Below are positions 34,881-45,800 of a DNA stretch of 64,000 nucleotides, in pieces. Each line of letters begins with the position of its first letter. Position 1 is the first letter of the stretch. Source of the stretch: Lophius americanus. Taxonomy: Eukaryota; Chordata; Actinopteri; Lophiiformes; Lophiidae. The stretch covers positions 5,970,501 through 6,034,500 of the forward strand of contig JBBDHG010000028.1 of assembly GCA_037951165.1 (NCBI GenBank), in the 5' to 3' direction. Made by a program: the position numbers and the translations under genes. Under the pieces are notes generated by a model. That model had not been told where the DNA came from. It saw nothing but the letters and a program-made list of their open reading frames with translations, and made no database searches.

Positions 34881-35639
34881 TCTTAATTAGAACAAGATAA
34901 ATGGGTTATTCCCACAAGATTATTATATTGCTCCCACAAAATAAAAATAAAAAATCCTTGTGGGACTTCGGGGCTCAGAAAGATATAAGGAATAAAAACG
35001 AAAGGAATAAAATTAGTAAAATTATTTTTGCTCAACTAAATTCACCTTAAGGGTCACTTCAGAAATCATTAAAATGTGGACACCTTTCACCGATAAAATT
35101 AGAAACTTTACCAATGGATTACTTTGGACTGATATAAGACTGAAATGTCTAGATAAGAGAGAGAATTATCAGAAATCATGCCAGGCTTCCTGTTTGGGAT
35201 GTTGTTGTGTAACAGTTCATGGAGACATTTTTGTTTTTGCTTATGGCAATGATGCTATGATGTTCTGTATTGTGATTAGAGGAGGTTACAGCATCAGAGG
35301 TCTAACATTGTTCTAATTTATTTCCTTTTCTATTGGCTAAGTGCACTAGGGAAATAAAGAATCTTCACAGAAAAGGTTTAGCAGTTAAGTGAAAACAATC
35401 TTTTGAGACCTTGTTTTAAATCCTTCTTTGCTCGTTGCCTGTATAAAGTTAAGCCTGGTCTGAATTACCTCCCCGCAAAATGAATCTTATATATCCAATC
35501 TGGCTTGGCTTGAGCACTGCATATGCACAGCTTATGCAGTTAACTTTATAGAAGACATGTTGATAAATCTGGCCACTTCTGACCATATACCCTTTTCCAT
35601 GTAGCTAAATTTAGGCACTGTACCTATGTTGTCCCCTGT

Positions 35640-36425
35640 TGATAGCAACTTTAGTGCAGGGAAAATAGACTGGTCTAATTTGAATTACAAGAATCTGCAA
35701 CATTGCAATGAGTTGTGGTCTATGTATGCTTCTATATTGAGTCTCACCTCGTCTCCAGCAGGCCTTTATCCAGAAAAATAAATCGATTGTGCACCGTGCT
35801 ATGCCAGGTTGGAATGACAGAAAGAGCTTCTTGCTGAGGCTACATCGGCTTTAAAGCATGGTTTGAGTCAAGTAGACGTCAACATTTACCCTTATTTGAA
35901 TATAAGAAACGTGCAAATGCAAATTTGAAATATGGCCTTCGACTTATTAAAAGAAATGCGAATGCTATGAGGTCTTACTCGCCGAATAGAAAATTCTAAA
36001 ACAATGTTGTCAGATATTTCTGAATCTCAGAATCTTGAATAATTGTAAGACATCACTACCATTGAGTTTGATGAAGTAAGTGGCCCTGAGAAAATTTCTG
36101 GCTTTTGGCAGAAACATTGCTATGATCTGTTCAACTGTGTCAAAAGCAATCCATTTAGTGTGGACAACATAGATTATAATGAAGATGTGGTTGTTAGCTC
36201 TGCTGGCTATTTGCTTTACTGGGTTATTAGTCCATGGTATTCTACCTGACTCTATTTTATCTGTTATACTAGTGCCTGTCATCAAAGATAAACACTGGTA
36301 ATCTTATCAGCTTCAAGAACTACAGGCCTATAGCTAGAGCCAGTATTTTATTCAAAGTACTGGAAATAATTCTTCTAAATAGGCTGGAACATTTACAGTT
36401 ACACTACAGGAAGGTTAAGAGAGTC
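35640..36425 (+). mobile_element. Decayed LINE reverse transcriptase
   Basis: Frameshifted pieces include LQHCNELWSMYASILSL, EFDEVSGPEKISGFWQKHCY and the strong RT motif VPVIKDK followed by ISFKNYRPIARASILFKVLE and ILLNRLEHLQL. Ends abruptly at about 36425. Clade not assigned. Confidence 0.7.
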
Positions 36426-36713
36426 TGCAGACTTTGCTAACCAAAAATAAACCTTGAATTTGATGTATTGCATTATTAAATAAAATCTTGCCATGTTTTA
36501 ACATTAGTAGAAGTCTGAATATTTAATTTGCTGTTTCAGAGCACTAAATGGAAATCAGAGGGGAAATAAATCTTGATTCAGAGAAGTCCCTTAGGTAGGC
36601 ACATTATAGTCCACATGCGTCTTTGACCTTTCACCCACAATGGATGTTCATACCAGGTCTGAGCAGTGACCTAACCTGATTTCTATTTTCCTTCCTCTAC
36701 TTTCTACTGACAG

Positions 36714-36819
36714 GTGAGCGGACTGTCAGTGAGCCAGTAACCTTCTCTCTGTTGTCATGGATGCCTGCTCCCGTATTAGAGGAATTCCCGTAAGGTCCAG
36801 GGCGTCAGTTCGGAAAGAG
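36714..36819 (+). CDS. akap11: akap11 first coding exon (coding from 36757)
   Basis: The acceptor tctactgacag ends at 36713. The ATG at 36757 starts MDACSRIRGIPVRSRASVRK E. RASVRK aligns with the KASVRK near the N terminus of mammalian AKAP11, which decides this start. The donor gtctgt is at 36820, phase 0. The exon itself begins GTGAGC, so joining to the upstream exon recreates a consensus donor (see findings). Confidence 0.8.
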
Positions 36820-39800
36820 GTCTGTCTGCCTGTATTGTCTGCTTTTGCAGCGTGTTGGGGATTTCATGTACAGCTCCTCAGGGATTCAGTTTGCTTCCCC
36901 TTAATCTGTCAAAAGCTTTGTGGGTGGAAAAACTGCACATTTAGACAAATTTAAGTCAGATTTAGCCGTATCCTCACGAAACAGACTGCTGTGTTGCATT
37001 CCTTGCAGAAATGTTACAGTACAAAAGATCTTATCTGGTTTGTGTTAAGAATGAAAATACAGTGAAATAGTATTGGACCCACTCCAGATGTATTCAGTTT
37101 TATGTGTATATCTTATTCTAAATACATATAAACGCTTGAATAAAGACAAAATACAAAAAAATAAATGCTTAAAACTACCAAACTGCCTTTCTGGGGGGAC
37201 CTATTGGTTCTAGCTGGACTAAGTCTCACCAGTAGGACACTATGCCAAAATCAACAGAAATTCCAGAGGGCGGTTGTAATCCATCAGTCTGGGAAGGGTT
37301 CCAAAGCTGTTTCCAAAGTTCTGGCACACCACACATCCAAAGTGAGACCCATTATCTACACATAGAGAACTTTTACTGGAGATATTCCAAAATTCCTCCA
37401 AGAGTATGGAGAAGTATCACCGAATAAGTCACAGAAGATCTACAGAATACATCCAAGGAACTGCAGACTACTCTCACCTCACCAACAGTCAGATGGACAC
37501 TCAAATTTTAATTACAGCAACATACCAAGTTTCAAGAAGCTAACGTTAGCCGAGCGGCTAAAGCTAACAAGACTGCAGATGTATGCTGATGTGGCTGCTC
37601 TAAAGCAGTTCTGCAGAGAATAGTGGGCCAAAATTCCACCACAGTGATGTCAGAGTCTGATCCCCAGTTCTTTGAAGGGTTCGGTTGCAGTTTTTATTCG
37701 AGCTTCTAGATGTAAAGTTCAGGGTTGAGAATAGTTTTTCTTTCTGACAATTGATGGTGTACCCCAACCTTTTTGAAGTTAATTTATCATATAAAATTTG
37801 TACTTTGAGCTTACTTATGTTCCTATTATGTTATATTTAGTTTGAAGACCAGGCCTGGTTTTGTCAGACATTCAGGAGTAAGTGCACTACTATTTCAGGG
37901 TACTGTGCTCTGTTTGATGTGCTAGAAGTTTCCTTCAGCTTCTAGTATTTTGCTATGTGATTTTTGTGTGTACTCTCTGTTGAAGTATTTTCAGTGTCAT
38001 CTTGAATAGATCTTGATTCTTGGGGCTTTATATTTGTAATTGGCAAAGCAGATTAAATAAAAAGAGGATTTACACCACAGTGTTTTTTGATTGTTATTTC
38101 TTTATCGTTCTATGATGATTGACAGCTCTCTTGGTGGTTACTTCTGTTGGTTAACCAGATGCGCAGACTAAAGGAGAGTGTGCATGTGTTTGCAGACAGT
38201 GCGTGAGAGCGGCTCTCAGTGTGTAAAGAGGCTCTTTAGGAATAAAAAGGAGCTATGCAGCGTTGGCTTCGAGTTGCTCACCAGAGACACGACAAGACTG
38301 ACCGAGGTTTGTTGCAAAAACCTCACTGCAATAATATACTCAGCTCTGTTCAACAAAACACTTCAGATCTAAACGGCAACTTTGCTCTTTCAGATTCAAT
38401 TTGTGTGTCTGCCCAGCCAATGTGAGGAGGAGGATGTCACCCAACAGGCAAGTTCTCATTGTTGGATGCATAGATGAGTGGTTGGACGAATCAATAGATG
38501 GATAGAACGATCGATAGATGGATAAATATAGTTATAGAATGGACAATGTAACAATAGATAAAATTAAGGATTAAATAAAAGGATGACAGATCAATAGATT
38601 TATAGATGGTTGGATAGAAAGATGGTTTGACAGACAGACAGACAGACAGATATATGCACAGATTAAAAAAAAAAAAAAATTGAATGGAAAACTGAAAGAA
38701 TGCTGGAATGCACCTTTGAACTATAGATAGAATCAAATATAGAACAACAGATAGATGGAAAGATAGAATAGACAATAGAATGGTGGAAGAACAGACAATT
38801 AAATGGACAATAGAAGGAACAATAAAGTGAGTGATAGATATTTCCTAAATTTCCAAAGGGAAAATTAATTTAGTACAGATATGAATCTTAAAAAGCAGAG
38901 TCAGTGTTCTCATCATAAACATGCAGATGTCATTAACAGTTTTCTGTGACAGCTCTTGGAGTTGACCTTCTGACCTTTCATCAGAACTGTCTGTGTGTTG
39001 CCTTCTTCTCCAGGAGCTGTCCTCTCTTCCAGGACGGCTGTGTGAGCATCTCAGATCCCTCCACATTCACAGCCTGAAGAACGATGAGGTTCTGCTGCTC
39101 AAAGACTCCCGCAGGCTGTTGGATCACAGAGATGCCGGCCCTCAGGTTGGTGACAGGCTTGTGGCACTAAAGGAATTTGCTCACTCAGCACGTTGAGGTT
39201 GGAGAGTGATGAGCGGAGAGAAATGTATTTCTTTGTAGATGTAGAAGATGTTTCTGTTTCTTCAAAGCGCAAGTGGCTCAACATCATTTGTTTAGATCGG
39301 GGCTCTCCAACGTTTATTGCACTGCGAACAATCCTAATTGATAGTATTTTTGCGGACCAGTAAATGAGGGAAGCTGATCAGCCATAACCATCAACCCAAT
39401 ATTGTGTAGGAAATGTCTCTTAGGTCTAAGGTCAATAAATATTTAAACAAGGAATATTATGGAGCAGTTCATCAGTTTAAGGGCATCCAGATGGAGGCTG
39501 ACATGGATGATTTCCTGAGATATTCTTAAAAAGGTTATGGATCCGCTCCTTTGCACTTCTTTGGCCGTCTGCGTCTCTCTCTCAAATTCTGTTGACATCA
39601 AACTTCACACCAAGGACAGCTCAGTTTGGCACAAGTCAAATTTTCCCCGTCCTCCAACTGGTGTTGAATGTAGACACTTTACTATCAACTTAAAGAGGTT
39701 GTTGTTCTCCCCTTAAGTGAGAAAATGAATGGAAAAGGTTGGCATGTGACGCTAACTGATGTTTCCCCGAGTGTTCACCCACAGGAACATCCAGTTAAAT

Positions 39801-42800
39801 TAGGTTTTACCTCTGTTGAACCGTTACAGCTCATTTAATAGGCATTTCAGTGTTAATGTCCAATATATGTCTGAACTGGTCTCACTGGTATAAAAGTGAC
39901 TGTTTAACATTTGGCAATTCATTAAAACAGGATTTGCTGAGGATTCAGTATTATTATTTATTTTTGGTTTATTTGACAGGGACAGACACAGTTTGAAAAG
40001 AACAACAGACTAATGCAGTTGTCTTAGTGTCTGATTCTCAATACTCCTCCCTAGAACAGCTTTTTGTAACTGAGAAAGTTAAGCAGTGAGATAAAAAGGA
40101 TGTAAGGATGAGAACAGTAATTTTCAAAACTAATTTAAAATATACATCTAGCTAATATAGGGTATTCTGGGTATAATACCATTTGTCAGATTTGACATGA
40201 CAGGGAAGGGAAGCATGCAGTGCCGACATAAATTCCCAAGTTCAGTGTATTTACTGTGGTAGTAATTATCCTAAAACTGTACTATTTTTTAAACAAGTAA
40301 GAAGGAAACGATTCACCCAGAATTGAAATCTCAGTCATTAATCTCACTACTCATCCCTGTCTTCCACTAGAAAGTAGAATTCAGTAACTTTGCAGCATTC
40401 TCCCAACCAGTGGAAAAAGATGGCAACCTATTTTAAAACATACAAATTAAGCCTAACTGGAAAAACCTTCAAAATTGATTATTTTGTCTTGACTTACATC
40501 AAGATGGTGGGTTTTTTTCAGCTGATGATTGCAGCCACGTCTTTTCTGGTCCTGTGTGCCATGTTTTGGTTCACACAGGCCCTGCAGCCACATCTGTGGT
40601 TTTGTTGTTTGTTTCAGAAAGTGAGACCTCCCACAAATCTACAGTTAAGAATAGATTTACCATTATTCTGGACTCTGCTCATGCATCAATTTTCTGCAAG
40701 AGGACAGACATAACAATACACACCCGTCACTCAGTTCCGCAAGATTAGGATTAGGAATATGAATTAGGAATTCCAGTGTTTATTAGCCATTATATTATAA
40801 CCACTGACGGATGAAGTCAGACTAAAGTGGATTATCTCGTTATCCCAATGGGTGGGACAGATAAGGCAGCAATTGAACATTTTGTCGAAAAATTGATGAA
40901 TTGGAAACAAAAAAACTGGACAAGCTTAAAGATCGGAGACAAAGACTAAATTGTTATGACTGGAGAAATTGGTCAGAGCAAATCTAAAACTGCAGGTATT
41001 GGACGGATTTGATCTTGTCAGAGCGGACGTGAGAGTGGGAAGAAGAAGGAAGGAGGTATAGTGATGTTTATTTATAATCGATGGTAGAAAAAGAAGCACT
41101 GAGACGTGTAGCTGCTGGCGGTGTGCGCGCAATCTTTTTAACCACCTAGGAAGATCACACACGTGAATGCGCTCCGGTGTGAATGTATCCAAAGGGGCTG
41201 CAGCTGCCTGTGAACTGATTCAAATTGTTGTGTCAGAGTTGCGGGCTGCTCACCCCCATCCCTACCCCCTCACTTCTGGGAGTCAGTCCTGATTTATTCA
41301 TTGCAACTTTGAAAGACTTTAACATATTTGGAGGATTAGATGGACGAAAAAGTCACTTCCACGCATGCCCTATTTGTCAGATTCTTCTTCTGGGCGCTGT
41401 GGGCGGTCAGCACCCAAGTCACTGAACTGGAGTGTGGATGGTCTGCGCATGTCTGAAAGCGTTTCGGATTAGGTGAGTTGATTAGTGAGTTGATGCATGT
41501 AAACATCGGGTCAAAAAAGATCACAAGTCATGTAAACAGGCGTCTGACATTGCAATTCGGAAAGGTTTAATTCGGAAAGGACAAAAGTGTCCCATGTAAA
41601 CCCCCCAGTGTGTCCCAGTGAGGCCATCTCATGCAACCTGACACTTCAGCTGCAGCCTTACAACCCCATTCCACTAGCCTCCCCACTCCTAAGCCCACTC
41701 TCTCCATAACAAAAGATAAGAGGAAGAGAGAATTCATAAGGATCAAACCAAAAAAGGCTGAAGGCCCAGACGTTATCAGCTCCACACTGCTCAGAGATTG
41801 TGCAGACCAGCTATCTATGGTAGCAGTGCATCTGTTCAACCCCAGTCTCAGCCTGGAGAGGGTACCGGTACTGTGGAAGACTTCTGTGTGGCGCCTGACC
41901 AAAGACTGTGTTCACCCGGGGAGCCCAACCACTTTACACCTGTGGTCTTGATCTCCCATTTGATGAACACCATGGACAGGGTCCTTTTTAAAACACCTTT
42001 GACCCTCAGAGCTCCCAGCAGGATCCACTTCAGTTTGTCAGTCAGCCAGACATGGATGACCCAATCATTTAGCTGATGCACGGATCCCTGTCTCTTCCGG
42101 AGAACCCTGGAAGCACTGAGGATCCTGTTTTTTTGACTTCTCCAATGATATCAAGACGATCCAGCCTCCATAGCTAAACGGGAAGTGGAAGAGGCAAGTG
42201 TTGACCGCCATCTGGCTGCATGGACCACCAACTACCTCACTGACAGACCAAAGTAAGTCAGGCTGAGGAACTGTGTGTCTGATATAGTGCCCTAGTGATT
42301 GGGGACTCCACGTGGGACAGTGCTCTCCCCTTTTCTTTTCAGACTATATACATCAGACTTCAGACATAACAAAACTCACTGCCATATCCAGAAGTTCTGC
42401 GATAATTCAGCTATAGTCGGATACATATCAGAAGAGAACGATCTGGAGTACCTGAACACCATTAAGGACTTTGTGGACTAGTGTGAGATCAATCACCGTC
42501 AGATTAACACCAGCAAAACAAAGGAGCTGGTGATTGACCTCTGCAGGAAGTCCTCACAGAACTCACCGGTGAACATTGGGGGTTTGGACATTGAGCAGGT
42601 GAACTCATACCAATACCTGGGTGTTCACCGCAACAATAAACTGGATGGGTTGGAAAACACAGATGTCCTAGGTTGGACAACAAAGGCCAAGGTTGATTAA
42701 ACATTCTGAGGATCTGAGGTCATTCGGAGAGTGCAGGACTCTGTTAAAAACATTCTATAACACTGGTAGCATCTATATCTAAGAAAATTAGAATGTTTTA

Positions 42801-45800
42801 CAAGACCAGTAAAAAAAGGATTTTTAATACAGAAATGTCGGCTTTCTGCAAAGAATGTTCTTGTATATGCACTCAGTACTTGGTTGGGGCTCATTTTGCA
42901 TGTCTTTTTTCTCTCATCTTCTGCTTGACAATACCCATTAATTTTCTATGAGGTTCAGGTCAGGTGAGTTTGCTGGCCAATCAAGCACAGTAATCCCAAG
43001 GTCATTAAACCGGACTGTTATTATTAATGATCATTATGGCTTTATACAGACTTAAAATTTGATGATAATCCTTTGGTGCTGTGGAGTGTGGAGTGTGGTC
43101 TTGCTGGGAGCTGCAGGTGTGGGGAGCCTGGCTGACGGGAGCAGCACCAGATGAGCTGATTAGCCCAGCTGGGCTGAGAAACCTTATCAGCCTCTCCAGA
43201 TCATTGTAGAAAAAATGGAGGGAGAAGGGAAGAGCATACTGAGACGTGAGGGCGGAGGAACCGCGGAAGGGATTGTATTTTAAAAACAAAGAAGTGTATT
43301 GCCTGATAGAATATCTTTTTGCGTGTGTAATGAACAGAAACCATCTTGGTAGCAGCAAGTAATGCTACAGTGTGTTTTATAAATTAGGCTTAACTTCCCA
43401 TAGGGTTCATTTGTTTATCTTCCTTTTTCCCTCCTTCTCTTCTACTTTGCTGTTACATGCTGTCATCAGTGTTCGTTAAGGACCGTGTGTGTGCTGCGCC
43501 ATAATCCCAGTACCACGATCTACCCTCAGACCAGTGTGGGAACCTTGGTTGGCTTGGTGGGATGCTACATTGCAGGCATCCGCTATACGTTGGAGCTTCA
43601 GGCTCTTCAGAGGGGCACAGCTGAGCCCAGCCAGCCAGAGGAGGATGACACCAACCAGTCAGTATCCTCAATAGAGGATGACTTTGTCACAGCCCTGGAG
43701 CATCTGGAGGACGACACAGGAGAAAATCCCTGTAAGTTTACCATGTAATGCCTAAGGACATTCAGTAGCTATCTAGAGAGTATCGTTTGATCTCATTCTG
43801 ACAAATATATAATCACTTTTAAATACTTTCAGTTTTTATACCATCATTTTGTAGCTGCAATTTAAATTTGGAAATTCACTACACTGTCTCCATCAACTTA
43901 AGTATAACCCACAAAAGTCGAAAATCATCATTGCAACATTTCAAGGATATGAATTTCACGTTTTACACCCCCATAGATCTTAGTGCTAGGAAGAACTGGG
44001 TTAATTTTTGGAAAGGTCAGTTTCATATTTCTTCCATTAGGGGGAGCTTTATCTCCAAAAATGTTCAGGCCACAATTCCACAACTATTCATTCAATTCTG
44101 TCCAAACTTGCTGCAAATGAGGGCGACGGTGGCTCAGTCGGTAGAGCAGTTGTCCACTTATCTGAAAGTCAGTGGTTCAATTCATGGACACTGTAGTCCA
44201 CATGTTGAAGTGTCCTTGAGCAAGATACTGAACTCCAAGTTGCTCCCAATGGCTGTTCCATTGGTGTGTGAGTGATTGCGTGAATGGTTACTGCTCATGA
44301 TGAGCATGTGGTGCCTTACATGGCAGCCTCTGTGTGAATGTTAGTGTGAATGGGTGAATGCTGACTCACGTTGTAAAAGCGCTTTGAGTAGTCAAGTATA
44401 CTAGAAAAGCGCTGTATAAGTACAGTCCATTTACCATTTACCATTTACAAGCCGTCTGACGGTGTCAGCCCTTTGTCGTTTGTCCCGAATGTACGTGGGA
44501 TCACGAGTGCCCATAAGAAGCTCTCAAACAGGGGTTGGATGATCTGAAGGTTTTTCTAGCGTGTCAGAAAGTTTGGCAGGATCTCGACTCGATCGGCTGA
44601 TGTTAGCATCTGAGTTGCCATGGTGACACAACGCGTTGTAATAGTAAAATTAAGAGGTAATAAGTAGACGAAAGTACAAGTGCTGTCTGTGGATAATAAG
44701 AAAGGACAAATAAAAAAGGATCACTACTGTCAGAGAGGTACTTGCTATAAAGTTAACATGTTATACAGTCAAACAAAGCTCCTTCCTGCAAAATACTCAA
44801 GCCAAACTGTCCACGGTGTTCTAGACACCTATGAGTCCAGATATGCCGGCAACTTGAAAAAAAAAAAGAAGAGGTTTCAGCACACAGGATGGCAAAAAAT
44901 AAACAAGACAGCTCATTTCTAAACTTTATTCTGCATCGGAGTTTTCAAACAAAACTTTATTGACAATTCTAAATAGTGACAGCAGGCTGCAGAAGCCGGG
45001 TGGGTCCTACTGTGTGAGAACCCCAATAATGTGCTTCCGCAAACATTTGATTCGTACAGTGTGTGTTGAAATCAAACAGCCACGACTCTTAAGTCGTACA
45101 GTATAAGCTCAGCTTCATTAAAAGAGCTTTCACAACATTTACCCTGAAAGGGGGATTTTGTGCTGTTGCTGAAGCACATTCACCATCCCATTATATTCCC
45201 CAGCCGATCATACCCTAATTTCTCCAGAAACTAGGATAGTTGGTAATAGATTTAACACCTCATTAGGGTGCAGGAGAGCCCAGTGGGGAGATGGAGATGG
45301 CTAAATGTAATGTAGCAGGCAGCGTTATACACTTTAGACTTGACTGTGAGCTACTTTCTTACTCTGTATTAAATTGCATGCATTCTGCATTTAACACAAC
45401 TAGTTATCTTTAGCTGCTACTTTCCAGTTTCTTTCTCTTGATGATGTGTGCGAAAGAGCTGCCGAGCGTCTGTCATTCGTTCTGTCCGTTTGTCGTTTGT
45501 TCTGTCGTTATTTTTCTGTCTGTTGTTCTGTCTATGTTCTGTCATTCCATCTGTTTGTCTTTCAATTGTTCTGTCTCTCTTTCATTCATTCTGTGTGTCT
45601 GTATATCTGTCCGTCTGTCTATCTTTCTGTCTATCTATCTTAGTGTTTTACGTTTTCACTGCGGCACTGCACTGAGGTTTAGACACTTTTGTTGATTTAA
45701 AAACTAAAAGCTCAAACAACTATTTCTTTCTATTACCACACAGATCAACAGTCTATCACAGCACTAGAGGTTAACTATTTTGTCACGTTTATCTTTGTTT

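Larger units (their letters stand above)
28940..36713 (+). other. akap11: AKAP11 intron 1 (5' UTR intron)
   Basis: 7.8 kb between the first-exon candidate and the start-codon exon. It contains an L2 element, an L2 tail, a LINE remnant at 35640, a CCCACAAGATAA array and one dispersed repeat copy. No other gene seen. Confidence 0.5.
39146..43469 (+). other. akap11: AKAP11 intron, 4.3 kb, repeat remnants only
   Basis: Contains the hAT-like scrap, a LINE remnant at 41590 and a Tc1 remnant at 42760. The stretch 40740-41590 may be a decayed DNA transposon (recurrent catgtaaac and attcggaaagg strings) but was not resolved. Confidence 0.5.

Noticed and set aside
40740..41590. DNA transposon with repeated catgtaaac and attcggaaagg strings
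   Set aside because: Strings resemble ends of fish DNA transposons but I could not pair both terminal inverted repeats.
44117..44190. tRNA gene
   Set aside because: A and B boxes are present but there is no acceptor stem or cloverleaf, and the sequence continues into a SINE body and tail.
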